Of a DNA stretch of 64,000 bases, positions 1-11,479 are shown piece by piece; the first letter of the stretch is position 1, and the number at the start of each line of letters is the position of its first letter. The notes beneath the pieces were generated by a model. It saw only the letters and a list, made by a program, of their open reading frames with translations. It was not told where the DNA came from and made no database searches. Source of the DNA: Mixophyes australis (lineage: Eukaryota > Chordata > Amphibia > Anura > Limnodynastidae); NCBI GenBank assembly GCA_036250195.1, contig JAVHZZ010000005.1:67949505-68013504 (forward strand), read 5' to 3'. A program made the translations under genes and the position numbers.

Positions 1-197
1 GCAACAAGAATATTTGCTTATGTTGGTTATTGACAAGATTTATAAGGGCAATAAATTGCACCATGTCCCCATTGAAGGTAGGTGATTGGGAATCTGAAAC
101 AGGCAAGGAATCAGCAGTCTGTGCAAATTTAGATGATTGAGTAGCAGGAACCTTGGAAGGAGAATTGGATTTGGAGCAGGAGTCCTCAACTGGGACA

Positions 198-745
198 TCA
201 GTAGGACCCAATCAATTGAGTCTGGAGTGAGCAGATAGCTCTGTTTTGAACTGAGCACAAGTCTCTCAGATTTAGCACAATCTGGGGTTCAGTCTGAGCA
301 CATAAACTAGAGGGCTTGGGCTGGGCACATATATCAGACTTGGCAGACTTGGCAGAAAGCCCAGACTGAGCAATTAACAAGGAGAGCTCTGGTTGGGCAC
401 ATAACCTGTGTGTCCTGAATTGGGCACAAAAGTCAGAGAGCACTGGTTGAGCACAGACGTCACGAGGCCCGGACTGGACATACAACTCAGCAGAAGGCCC
501 AGACTGGGCACGCAAATTGTAAGGAGGCCAGGCTAGGCACACAAGTTGGAAAGAGGCCCAGACTGGACATACAACTTGGAAGGAGACTCAGACTGAGCAC
601 ACAACTTGGAGTGTGCAGCACTATGAAGCACCTCTGACTGAATAAAGCCATGAGGCACCTCTGGCCTGACAGCTCTTTGAGGCACCTCTGACCAGACAGC
701 ACTTTGATGCGCCTGTGACCGAATATAGCCATGAGGCATCTCTGG
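198..745 (-). repeat. Degenerate ~33-bp tandem repeats, open on the minus strand
   Basis: Motifs such as gcccagactgggcaca and gaggcacctctg recur about every 33 bp. On the minus strand they read as degenerate peptide repeats rich in CAQSGP and PEVPHG-type words. The open frames at 198-542 and 533-1264 on the minus strand are separated by a stop and a frame change, so no single long frame survives. This block directly continues the 30-bp minisatellite to its right and may once have belonged to the same repeat-encoding exon. No known family is recognised. Confidence 0.5.
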
Positions 746-1852
746 CTGAATAGTTCTATGAGTCAGCTCGGGAGCTGACTGAAGGGACACCACTGTCACT
801 GGAATAAGACTGAGGGATGGAACCCCCTCTGCAGCTGGCTGGAAAGGTAGAACCATCTCTGCAGCTGGCTGTAGGGGTAGAACTATCTCTGGCACTGGCT
901 GGCCGGTCAGAACCCTCTCTGCAGCTGGTGGAGCTGACTGATTGGGCAGATGCAACTCTAGAGCTGGCTTGAGGGAAAGATTCCCCTCTGGAGCTGATGG
1001 AGCTTGCTGGAGGAGCAGAACCTTCTCTGGAGCTGGCTGGAGGAGCAAGGCCCTCTCTGGAGCTGGCTGGAGGGACATGGCCTTCTCTGGAGCTTGCTGG
1101 AGGGTCAGCATGCTCTCTGGAGCTGGCTGGAGGGACATGACCCTCTCTGGAGCTGGCTGGAGGAAAATGGCCATCTCTGGAGCTGGCTGTAGGGACATGA
1201 GTCTCTCTGGAGCTGGCTGGATGGACAGGACACTTTCTGGAGCTGGCTGGAGGGACAGGGCCATCTCTGGAGCTTACTGGAGAGACAGGGCCAACACTGG
1301 AGCTGGCTGGAAAGATATGACCCTCTCTGGAGCTGGCTGGAGAAACAGGACCCTCTCTGGAGTTGGTTGGAGCAAAAGGACCTTCACTGGAGCTGGCTGG
1401 AGGGACATGGCTTTCTCTGGAACTGGCTGGAGGGACTTGACCCTCACTGGAGCTGGCTGGAGGGACATGACCCTCTCTGGAACTGGCTGGAGGGACATGA
1501 CCCTCTTTGGAGCTGGCTGGAGGGACAGGGCCAACTCTGGATCTGGCTGTAGGGACAGGACCCTCTCTGGAGCTTACTGGAGTGACAGGGCCATATCTTT
1601 ATCTGGCTGGAGAGACATGACCCTCTCTGCAGTTGGTGGAGCTGACTGATTGGGCAGATGCAACTCTAGAGCTGGCTTGAGGGGAAGAATCTCCTCTGGA
1701 GCTGATGGAGCTTGCTGGAGAAGTAGAACCTTCTCTGGAGCTGGCTGGATGGGCAACGCCCTCTCAGAAGATGGCTGGAGAGACAGGACCCTCTCTGGAC
1801 CTGGCTGGAGGGACATGACCCTCTCTGGAACTGGCTGGAGGGACATGACCAT
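198..1852 (-). pseudogene. Possible remnant of a repeat-encoding exon (unrecognised)
   Basis: The minus strand reads as decapeptide repeats of the type LQPAPERVMS and then as longer degenerate CAQSGP-type repeats. The amino-acid register holds through both repeat classes, which favours minus as the ancestral coding strand over the plus-strand GAGWRDMTLS frame. In-frame stops at about 1270 and 1570, both from the same variant unit, and further breaks below 540 argue against a working gene. No signal peptide, splice junction or known domain is seen. It could equally be a non-coding minisatellite with fortuitous open frames. Confidence 0.22.
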
Positions 1853-1872
1853 CTCTGGACCTGTCTGGAGAG
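746..1872. repeat. 30-bp minisatellite, about 35 units, frame-preserving on both strands
   Basis: The unit is ggagctggctggaggga followed by catgaccctctct, with a period of 30 bp (10 codons). Because the period is a multiple of three, long frames stay open on both strands: a GAGWRDMTLS decapeptide on plus (942-1649) and an LQPAPERVMS decapeptide on minus (533-1264, 1274-1534, 1574-1852). A distinctive non-unit block (gctgactgattgggcagatg...) occurs at about 929 and again at about 1637, so about 708 bp of the array is a copy of another part. The same variant unit (gagcttactgg), which makes a stop on the minus strand, occurs at about 1271 and 1571. Confidence 0.9.
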
Positions 1873-3246
1873 ATGTCTTAGAAAGAGGTTAAGAAAACAA
1901 TCCTGACATGAATTTGTTTTTTGAGACAAGGGAAACCTTGGGATACTTGAGAGGTATTTTGGGTCTACACAGCGGGCACTGCACGCAAAAGTGCTCTGAG
2001 CTGGCACAGAAAAGGCATAAATGGTTGACCCTTCTATGCGTGTGTTCCTCCTCAGATAAAGAGGGCATGGGTATCCAAATTTATGCTGGTGGGCTGAGGT
2101 GGGATGATCTGCAACTACAGAGTGTCCAGCTGTCCAGGTTAAGCTGGGAAGTTTGTGAGCTGTATACCAGGCAAGTGAGATTATCTGCAGGAACATGAAG
2201 GGTCAGACAAGCTAAGGGTCAGAAGTTAGAAGGTCCACAAGGATACCAGGGATAAAGCCGCAGCCATTTACCATAGAGTCGGTCAGGATCAGATCACAGG
2301 AGTTACACTGACAAGCCAGGTGCAGCAAAGACAGTTGATGAACTGGGCAAGATTGCTGAGAAAGGCAGTGTCTTTAAGGCCAGATGTGGGTGAGCATGAT
2401 CCAAATCCAGCAATGAGATCTTAACCCTTTGCAAGCAGGATCAGCGGAAGGTACAGCAAAATATAAGGAGGACATGCAGATCTGCAGCCAGAGGCAACTC
2501 ATGACAGCTTGGTGACACAAAATAGGGACCAATAAGGGCAAATAAATATTTTAAAAAGACACATAAAATACATGCTGATCTTGACTATGTGGGCAATTAT
2601 GATATTAGTGAGCTAATATTGTATTTGCTGATTTCTACAAACAGCTGCTTTTTTTAAAAAAAAAATACTCATGATTATAGGGAGGCACCAGGTATAAAGG
2701 TGACTTAAATCATGCAGAGTCATTGAAAACTGCATTATTTTATAGAAAGGAGACTTCAGAGCTTTTAAATTGCATTCCAAAATTTTTATAGCTGCAAATT
2801 AAATACAGTAGTTGTATTTCAAACTTTAGTGAATGAAGTACAGATTTAACATTAAGCTAAATGCTACATCTTCTGATGACAGCTAGATAAAGCCAAGCTT
2901 TGTAATGATTTATTGGGAGAGGCAGACATTTTCTTGGTGGGAAAATGTAAGTCTCTCGAGCACAGAGGTGCACAACCTTTGTAGTTCAAGATCCACATTG
3001 GGGGCCTGATTTATCTTCAGACGTAAGTCCAATTGCATGCTGCATATTGCATGAAATTGCTCTGCGCAAGCTCACAAACGAACTTTGCACCAGTGAAAGC
3101 AATTGCATTCAAATAATGTCTGAATGCAAATGACACTTATGACAGCATGGGCCTTGAAGGTGTAATGGGGATAAGGAAGGGGCCGAATTGTGTAAGCATT
3201 GTGTAGTAAGGGTGTGCTGAGGTCAAGCGCACGCACATTCATTCGA
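1873..3246. other. No gene or classified repeat recognised
   Basis: The short open frame at 1908-2198 (plus) shows no known domain. From about 3000 the sequence (gggggcctgatttatc) resembles the outer end of frog foldback elements, but no matching end or target duplication was found. The rest is AT-rich single-copy-looking DNA. Confidence 0.5.
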
Positions 3247-3456
3247 TGCAAGCTCTGAGCAATTCTGAGGTACGTGATTGTTTTTCACTGTATCATTTGC
3301 ACCAGCGACAGGGCAGGTGTAACTGCCGACTGATATTGATGATTGACACGTACACATGCCAGAAGATATGTTTACAAGTATGAGGACTATAACAAACTGG
3401 TGCAAGTGATACGGCTAAAAATCACATACCTCAAAGGTGCCCAGAGCTTGAATCAA
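3247..3456. mobile_element. Foldback (inverted-repeat) element
   Basis: The left arm (gcaagctctgagcaattctg..., 3249-3306) pairs imperfectly with the right arm (ctggtgcaagtgatacgg..., 3399-3455) in inverted orientation, leaving a central spacer of about 90 bp. A single-arm relative (tgattcaagctctgggcat) occurs at about 9501, so this is a dispersed family. No target duplication is evident and no coding sequence is present. Confidence 0.6.
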
Positions 3457-3555
3457 ACAAATGTGTATGCGCTTAACATTGACACACCCTTCCTTCTCCT
3501 GTTATCTCCATTTTCTCCCAGTTGGTCCTACTGTCTCTCACCACCCCTCCCTCTA

Positions 3556-3778
3556 GAATGTAAGCTATTTCGGACAGGGTCCTCTCTACCTATTGATCCA
3601 TGTCTGTCTGACTCCTTCGTATGTGCTGTCATATCTTTTGCTGCACTTTGTGTGAGTCCCTATTGTCTTACTCACACTCATCTGTGCTACATATATGTAT
3701 TATCACATCTATTTGTTATTTGTTTCTGTATTTGGCGCTGCGGAATCTGTGGTACCTTATAAATAAATAAATAAATGA
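3556..3778 (+). mobile_element. L2-type LINE 3' tail
   Basis: It contains the typical tail order: tgtaagct, then cagggtcctctctacc, then ggcgctgcggaatctgtgg, and ends in a short (ataa)n run. This is the 3' untranslated end common to amphibian L2 LINEs and to SINEs that borrow it. No reverse transcriptase sequence precedes it, so it is a short 5'-truncated insertion. Confidence 0.75.
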
Positions 3779-4593
3779 TAAGAAGACGAATAGGAGAAAA
3801 TAGATACAAGCATGGATATGTATAACATAGGTCAATGCTAACAAATCAGAATGGCTCAGTTAGTGCAAAGGTTGGTTACAATGAATAATCCTTCATTAGG
3901 GACGAATTGTAAATAGAAAAAAATTATAATGATGTCATATCCTTACACATAAAACAGATTCATACTGCTGGTGATGCTGCCCTCAGCTGCCTAAAATGCT
4001 AACAATGCCCTGCATTGTTGGATCACAGCCACTGGATAATATTCTCAGCATGAAATATAAAATTATACCACTATAGCAAGATGCAGACTTGCAAGGGATG
4101 CGCATTCACCATACAACTGTTTACATTCTACTCCCTTGTGTAAATAATATGTCTGTTCTCCAGCCAGGGTTAATTATGAACACATTTATATATGGTACTA
4201 GCTAAAACAATAGGGATGCTTGAAATCTGACTCTATTAATCAGCTGCTAGACATGAGATGGTTAAATACATCTGACAGCAAGCAGACGCCATGATCTGTA
4301 GCAGGATGTTAAAAGCAGCTGAATCCGTGGACAGGAGGTGATGATCTCAGGTCTGTAATCTGTAGACAGAGGAAGGCAATGTGAGAATGTAATGTCGTGA
4401 CTGACATACCGTTGTGTCAGTTGCCAGTTATACAGCTGCCATGCTCAGGGCATCTGTTTAGACCTGAGACAAATTAATGTCTCACTCTTATAAACCATGT
4501 GCAACTGTATTTTTATTTCACTCGGAAATTAGAAGAATATTTGTTACTTCAACATATTGTGCAATATGCTACATGCCTAGACGTTAACAATTT

Positions 4594-4599
<6 letters not shown>
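3779..4599. other. No feature recognised
   Basis: Moderately AT-rich DNA with no open frame of interest, no paired repeats and no recognisable element ends. Confidence 0.5.

Positions 4600-4632
<33 letters not shown>
4600..4632. repeat. (TA)n microsatellite
   Basis: Uninterrupted alternating T and A for about 33 bp. Confidence 0.95.
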
Positions 4633-4637
<5 letters not shown>

Positions 4638-4819
4638 TAATATGTTTTGTGCATTTGTGTAAAATGAGAGAGGCGCATATAGCTCATATATAGCTCACCA
4701 TAATCCAAGTTAGCTAAATTTTACGCATGTAAATTACACAGATAAATTGGTAGAAGGCTGAGAGTTTTTTTTGTAATATTGTATCACTATGATGAATGAG
4801 AGCTTTTGCCCAAAGACCA

Positions 4820-5180
4820 GTGCTTAAAGTGGGACATTATGTGCCAGTATGACATAGTGGCACTTCTCCGCCCCACTTCTTCATAAGCAGCCAGGGCAGG
4901 TGGTAAGCGGGGTAGGCAAGGTGGGGGAGTACAATGCTTGTAAGGCGCTCCATTATGCCTGCCTTCCCCGCTTGTCCACCGGTTCTGCATCCAGCGGTGG
5001 CTTCCTGCTCCTCTCTGTTCTATCCTCCATTGTCACTGACTGTCAGGACGTGATGACATCACACCCGACAGTCAGCGAGAATGCAGCAGGGAGCAGAGAA
5101 GAGTCAGAGCAGAAAAGAAAGGAAGAAGAGAAAGAGAAAAAGACAGAATAAAGAAGGTCGTAGAAATGTAAGTATAGAAT
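4820..5180. mobile_element. Old DNA-transposon fragment with internal palindrome
   Basis: A palindrome at 5036-5075 (CTGACTGTC on the left, GACAGTCAG on the right, around gacgtgatgacatcac) is closely similar to the palindrome inside the hAT-like element at 14148-15833 (15493-15540). That suggests an older relative of the same family. Ends and target duplication were not found. The open frames here (4900-5151 plus, 4787-4990 minus) have no known domain. Confidence 0.4.
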
Positions 5181-5184
5181 GGAA

Positions 5185-5500
5185 GGGGACAGCATGATGA
5201 ATAAGGGCACATGGTAATGATGAAAAGGCACAGTGTGAAGAATGATGGCACAGTGTGATGAAAGAAGGTGCAGTGTGATGAAGGAGACTGCCTTTTGGTG
5301 AAGGTGAGAGATTATAAGCTTGCGAGCAGGGCCCTCTTACCTCTCTCTATGTATGTATTATCCAGTATTGTATGATTACTGTTTGTTCCTAATTGTAAAG
5401 CGCTACGGAATCTGCTGGCGCTATATAAATAAATGTTGATGATGATGAAAGAGGGAGTAACAGTGTGATGAAGGAGGGGACAAAATTGTGATGAAGGAGG
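5185..5500. repeat. Short degenerate tandem repeat (gtgatgaaggagg type)
   Basis: Units of roughly 20-25 bp built on cacagtgtgatgaagga recur from about 5185 to 5300 and again from about 5450 to 5500, on both sides of an L2 tail. The array appears to have been split by that insertion. Confidence 0.6.
5308..5447 (+). mobile_element. L2-type LINE 3' tail inserted in a tandem repeat
   Basis: A well-preserved tail: attataagcttgcgagcag, then ggccctcttacctctct, then aattgtaaagcgctacgg, then atataaataaatg and (gat)n. The repeat type flanking it is the same on both sides, so it landed inside an existing array. Plus orientation. Confidence 0.85.
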
Positions 5501-8500
5501 AACAGGTATAGATAGAGAGGATCAAGGAGTAAGGTAGGAGCAAGAGAAGCAAGATGTGAGGCACAGGGGGAGTTCAGGTAGAGAGGGAGAGGGAGATACC
5601 TGCAACTAAGATAGGGGCACATAGGAACAGAGAAAAGAAACAGATATGGGAAAGATAAGGGGTAACATGGAAGGTCTAAGGGAGATATTAAAGTTGTATT
5701 AAAATATGGAGATATGGAGGAAAATGTAAGTACACAAAGAAGACATGAGGGAGAGGTGGAGGGATACAGAGGAAAGGTAATTTGACATAGGAAAAGTGGG
5801 AGACACAGGGTGAATAGCCTTGCATCATTTAATATGTTTTATATTATACAATATAGTGTTAAAATACATCTAAAATTAATTTAACTCAAAATCCCTATAC
5901 CTTCAGGGTCCCCTGGTTGTTAATTTCAACTGGATGATCCAATGACCCCAATAAACCTGGAGCAAATCAGTCCTTCCTTTCAAATCAGTAAAATTATATA
6001 AATTAGAAACTGAAAATTATATCTTACTCCTTGTAACTGAGATTTTTTTTTAATTACCTCTCAAAATCTAATGTATGATTTTGTTGTAGTTAAAATGAAA
6101 TATTTATACAAGCTCCCAAAGAGTGTCCTTGATATTCAATTGAGCAATTATGAACCAAAACTACAACTGAATTTTCAGCCTTTTACTAAAATAAAGTACA
6201 AAGTGGCAGTTCTTATTTTTGCATTAGTAATAACTAACGAATTAATTTTTCACAGTAAAAAAGCAATGCATTCTTTAGTAAACTGTCATGTATATCTTTA
6301 AAACAACTTCAGTAAGTTATATTCATATTTGTTAAAACATTTTAAATAGTTTAAAACATTTTGTAATTCAATTAATTTGTTACTATTACACCAGTTTCTC
6401 CTGCCTGGTAAACACTATGGGGTTCCTTACTGTATAATCCAATCCTAGCCAGTGTTCAGGATATTTGCTAAATTGTAAAATAGTGTTAAATATATTGGTC
6501 AATATCTGAGTTTTTTGTATATTTCATTCTAATGTGTGCCAAAATCATCATGTTATGTATTACTCTATTCAAATAAATACTATATTACAAACAACGATGA
6601 TGATTACTGAGTTTCACTGTTCCAATTCACAATTCATTGTAATATTATTGCTACTATTATAATTATTATTACAAGTCAGGAAAATATTGTTCTTATCTTG
6701 TTGATTATTTTGAGACTCAACTATTGAATATAATACCTGTAAAGAGAATAAAATGCTTTAGAATTTTGTATTTTTGCAAGAACTTTTTTAAAGCCATATA
6801 ATAGGACACATGCACTGTTTTGCTATTTTACTGATTATGATTTGGGGCTGTTCAGTTCAACTCTTCTCAAGCATTTCAAGTCCACTGTATTTTAATATGT
6901 AAAAGTGTATTTAAGGAATGGGCTATTTTCACACTTTAGTAACCAACACAGCTGAAAAAGTGCATAGATTTAAAAATGTCACAGTTTTCAAAATAAACAC
7001 AAAGGACCAGAAAGCATGCTTTACAACTTGTCATAGAATATATTGTACTGAAATAAGTTACGCTTTTTACATACTTTTCTTGGGTTTAGAAGGATTAACA
7101 TTCTTAGACTGAAAACAGTGCAATCACAATTCACAATGAATTTTTGTGTTCCTACTTATTGTATATGATCATACAGCAACAAAAACAGTAACAAGAAAAA
7201 ACAACATTTGGGGGTCAGTTTGCTTAGGCTCTAATCATTTGGGATCCAGTATATCCAGATTAGGAGTAAGTGATTGCGGACTGGGGTTAAGGATTGAGGA
7301 CTGGGGGTTATGAATTACAGATTAAGCCCTAGAGATATGGGATTTGATTGGAGATAAAAGCTAGAAAATTAATTAAATAAAAGATGCCCATATGGCAGAG
7401 CCCAAATATTGGTGCACAAATGATACATCTGTTAGCACAAGTATATGCTAAATTCACTAATATAGTACATTTTACCTTGATTTGTGCCATGACAATAATA
7501 GTTTTAGACTAACGTGTTAGCCAGAGTTTGATGACTTCTCCTTTACACATATGTTTTGATTCTATTTTTTTTTCATAAATTATGTTCAATTGTTTGAGTT
7601 CCATGAACATTCTGCTACCTATTCTTTCAAACACTTAGCAATTAACAAACTAAAGTTTGGCTACTAATTGAATCTAGCCCCTCCCACTTCAAGTGACCTT
7701 ACTTACATATAAAAGATCAATAAAAATACCCTTGAGTGGTAGAGATACAGTAAATGCATGCTGCACCTTATTCACTCCTGTTATAAACATATACAATTGT
7801 AGGAGGTTGAGATTTTTTGTTATTTACTATTTTACCTGTTGAAGATCAAATTACAAATAGCCGCAATAACAAACAATTCCCTTGATTTCTTAAACTTTTG
7901 TTGTGTTTGGGCCTCATTTACAAAGCACATTTGAGCCACAAAGCACCTTGGTTTTAAATTCATGTGCCTTAATGGTCCTCCAGCGCACTTCAAGATATTG
8001 ATCTATGATTTGATCTCAGAAAGCACCGTTGGGGCTTAGCGTAATGTACGTCTGCACGCACTTCCATGTATTGCGGTAAATAATACCTTGCTGATAAGTG
8101 ATGTTTCAGTGCCCCAATATACCATGGAGTCTCATCACATGAGACTTAGTCGGGGCTTTATTAGAAATTGAATTACCCCCTAAGTGTGTAAAAGGTGGAA
8201 AAAACAATGAATGTGCACTGTAGAGTGTAAATGTGATGTCAAAGCCTGAACTCCTGCTACTTGAATTCTACCTTCTCATTAAAAGACAGTAGTATAGGCT
8301 GAATAAAAACAATAATACAAAAAATAAAGTAAAATAAACTTTTCCATATTTTTCTTAAACTAGTGTTTGATTTTTGGCTTAAATTAATTAGTGAGCGTAG
8401 GTGAACTTATTTTATTACATGCAGTAGGATTGTGAGTGTAAAGCTTTTTATTACTTTGCTGTGAGTGTACAACATGGAGGTGCAATAGGTGTCACAGTAA

Positions 8501-8685
8501 AAGTAAGACCAAAAGACCACCAGCACTGACCTGGGCAAAAATCAAACTATTTTTCGGGCTAGATATAGATGTGCACTCCTCTGCACAGCAAGAAAAGTCC
8601 CTAAAAATTAGCCCTTTCCACTATTTCACCTCATTTCAAAAGTCTCTTCACAAAATTAACTCTCATTTCTTCCCTGCAGTGCAGC
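5501..8685. other. Long stretch without recognised genes
   Basis: AT-rich DNA. Short open frames (5389-5622 minus, 6071-6301 plus, 6918-7112 plus) have no recognisable domains and low-complexity composition. The part at about 7911-8180 begins gggcctcatttacaaag, which resembles the ends of frog foldback MITEs, but the opposite end could not be matched with confidence. Confidence 0.45.
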
Positions 8686-8689
8686 TAGC

Positions 8690-9210
8690 TGTACCAGTGC
8701 ACCCTTGTGCAAACCTTTGATTCTGTAGCGGTCCTGAAACTGAATAGAAGCGCAGTGGCGGTAAGGAAGGGAAGCCGCAGGACGACTGACTAATAAAGAA
8801 TGGTCCAACGTAGCCTGGTTCGGTACACAGTAAGACTATAAGTAAAGGGTTCAGGAAGAAGAGTAGTCGACAACAAGCCGAGATCGGTTCACGAGTGGTA
8901 ATAGCTGACATCAGGGTGCAGCAACAGGAATACAAGATCACTAGCAGGAGCACAATAATCTGGCAAGGGAAACAGGAAACAGGTTTTTATAGGAAGTCAA
9001 AGGGAGGCGTCAGAACATGCTCGAACATCAGGAGTGCACTGAAACTGGGCTACAACACAGAGTGAAGGCAAGGAGCTGTCCATCAGCCAGAATAGCTCAG
9101 TCAGCAGTGCAGCAGACCACAGAAGCAGGGGCCCTGGGTTCAAATTCTGACAGCTCCTCTGTAAATACTATTTCTTTCTCCACAAATCCATGTTATTGGG
9201 AAAAATTCTA
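8690..9210. mobile_element. Unclassified interspersed repeat with a tRNA-like segment
   Basis: The segment has higher GC than its surroundings and phrases such as gcctggttcggtacacag, which recur in style in the 54.9-55.7 kb block (gccgggtcggtacacagg). Both look like parts of a repeated retroelement-type sequence, but no coding domain is present and I cannot name the family. Confidence 0.35.
9087..9153 (+). other. tRNA-like Pol III box pair (SINE head or tRNA relic)
   Basis: An A-box-like tagctcagtcag is followed about 45 bp later by a B-box-like gggttcaaattctgac. Spacing and content match a tRNA-derived promoter. There is no clean cloverleaf, so a SINE head or decayed tRNA pseudogene is more likely than a functional tRNA. 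Confidence 0.4.
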
Positions 9211-9496
9211 GGCAGACTGTAGAAAATCACACAGTGGGTGCAAACATAATTTTTCACTGCTCACCGGGGGTCTGATTCATTAAGGAATGTAAACAGCGAC
9301 TTTCTGTGTATGATCTGCACAATTACTCTGCACATGTCTAGAACCAGACCATTTGCCACAGATGCAGCAACATCCAGTTGTAGCGCAAAGGACACTTACT
9401 ACAACCTGTGATTTCAGGGAGGGAACAGAGCGGGGAAGGTATGTTTGCCAGTAGTCAATGTACAGTACAGACGCGCCAATCTCAAGCACTCGCAGC

Positions 9497-9560
9497 AGTA
9501 TCTGATTCAAGCTCTGGGCATCTCAAAGGTCCTTGTATTTTAGCCGTTTCTCTTGCTCCA
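9497..9560 (-). mobile_element. Single arm of the foldback family seen at 3247-3456
   Basis: The stretch gattcaagctctgggcat...ttttagccg matches, in reverse, the right arm of the 3247-3456 foldback. The second arm is missing or too diverged to recognise. Confidence 0.45.
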
Positions 9561-9912
9561 GTTACAGGTCGAGTCTAACTTCCAATTACTAGTGATGACG
9601 GCTGTATATGAATCTGTGAAATCGCCATTAATAAACATTATGTGCTGAAACATGTGTTGTGTTCTTCTTCCTTCACCTTTTAATCTCCCTTTTGTGGTTA
9701 CACTTACTAGCATAAGACATAAAGCAGGCGTTGTATCAAAATGCTTAATAATACTCTTTTACCTCTGCAAAGTTGCTTGATGATCCTCTTAAGTGAATCA
9801 GATGGAGATAAGAGTGAGCATGATATAAAATAAATAGATAGAGTCTTTTCTCCTTCCGGTATCTCAGATGTTATTAGAGAGTTTCCCTTTGTTGACAGCC
9901 TTTCACTCCAAT

Positions 9913-9992
9913 GTGCTTCAACCTGAATGTATAGGTCTTTCTCAAGGATAGCTATCCTTGAGAAAGACCTACACATTCAGGCTGAAACACTA
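9913..9992. mobile_element. Near-perfect foldback palindrome
   Basis: Two ~38-bp arms meet almost without a loop. The left arm carries ctgaatgtataggtctttct and the right arm carries agaaagacctacacattcag, with a centre at about 9952 (caaggatagctatccttg). Only a few mismatches are seen. It directly abuts the MITE starting at 9994. Confidence 0.75.
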
Positions 9993-9993
9993 T

Positions 9994-10168
9994 GGGCTAG
10001 ATTTACTAAGCTGCGGGTTTGAAAAAGTGGGGATGTTGCCTATAGCAACCAATCAGATTCTAGCTATCATTTTGTAGAAGGTACTAAATAAATGAAAGCT
10101 AGAATCTGATTGGTTGCTATAGGCAACATCCCCACTTTTTCAAACCCGCAGCTTAGTAAATCTAGCCC
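9994..10168. mobile_element. Palindromic MITE, 175 bp, flanked by TAT
   Basis: The ends are long, nearly perfect inverted repeats of about 75 bp each. The left begins GGGCTAGATTTACTAAGC and the right ends GCTTAGTAAATCTAGCCC, with a short unique centre. The element is flanked on both sides by TAT (9991-9993 and 10169-10171). It has no coding capacity. The superfamily is not assigned because a 3-bp duplication alone is weak evidence. Confidence 0.9.
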
Positions 10169-10171
10169 TAT

Positions 10172-11479
10172 GTTTCTTTTCATGTCACATATCACTTTGA
10201 CTCATTTATGTGGAGTGGATATCATAAAGCAGTGGAAAAGGATCTACACTTCAGAAAAATATATAACTTTTAATTTACTATTATTTTACTATTAATATTA
10301 CTTTGCAATCAGGAGCAACTGTAAAAAAGTACAGTAGACATCAATTACATACTAATAAATGTATTTCATGGGGATGTTTTGTAAAAAACAACATTTTTTT
10401 TATTTACATGGAATATTAATTAGTTATTTACATTTTCTGTGTGTTCTTTTTGTTTGTATTCCTCGTATGGATTGGATGAATCCTGCATTGCCTTGTCTAG
10501 TAGAGTAGAGCAGACCCACGCCTGTATTCATCTCCACACGTATCTTTATATCCGCTCCTTGTTGAATTTGAATGTCAATATACGGGATTCACGTTAGTTT
10601 TAAAAAAAGTGCACATTACATTCAGTATGTGTCCCTTAATGAGTCAGACCCTTGGATGTTTTGTGCATTGTAAATTATTACCTTTAATTGTCTGTCTCTC
10701 GCTCACCAGGTTTTGGATCTGCTAATAACAAAATGATGCATGTTGAAAATCCAAGTATAGTATTCACATACAAGTAAGAGGAGCATAAAGTTTTAGTAGC
10801 TTGTGTCAAACACTATGGCAGCTAAAATTCCATATTTTATTTATATAAATGTCCAAAACATTAAAAATGGAAAGAAATACTCAGATGAAGATGGCTGCAG
10901 TAAACCAAACACCCTTCGGTCTCCAACATTTCTAAAATAGACAACCACTACACACATTTTCTCACTCAATAAAAAACACCACTTTTAAAATGCTACACAG
11001 CTATTATAAGATTTTGTCAGGTTTTTTTATCTGAATTCTAGTAAAATAATCATGTTCGAAAACTAGATCTGGAAAAGCATCCTATCTTTCCACTACTGCC
11101 ACACCTAGGCACAGGTCCACTCCGCCTTATGGAAAATTCAGGAAAAATCTTGTTAGACTTTCGGCACATTAATTTGTACACCAGCAAACGCTAAGGGCCT
11201 GGTACAGAGTTGAACGCAATTTGCAATTTGGACGTAATTAATGGGCCAATAATGTGCTTGCGAAAAAGCGTATTTCAGAACATATGCTAAGTCGGACGGA
11301 TCTCAAGACGTGTCCAGCTCTGCATCTCTGGCAGATGCACCAGGTTTATGGCAGGTGTCTTACACCCACATACAAATATGCAGAATCAGTTTGTAAGCAC
11401 AATAACATTTTGTAAACATTTATTTTCATAGTGAAAAACACACTTACTGTTAGGCTTTGTATAATACAGCAGATATAAC
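10172..11479. other. No gene recognised; weak repeat ends
   Basis: The sequence cttaatgagtcagaccc at about 10635-10651 mirrors gggtctgattcattaagg at about 9268, so both may be ends of one 1.4-kb element enclosing the foldback and the MITE, but no target duplication supports this. The rest is AT-rich. Confidence 0.4.

Noticed and set aside
942..1649. Plus-strand 235-residue GAGWRDMTLS repeat protein as a gene
   Set aside because: Open only because the unit is 30 bp. No upstream promoter, splice or continuation outside the array; the minus frame extends further.
9268..10651. Single 1.4-kb element with gggtctgattcattaagg ends
   Set aside because: The ends match only imperfectly and there is no target duplication; left as a possibility, not annotated as one element.
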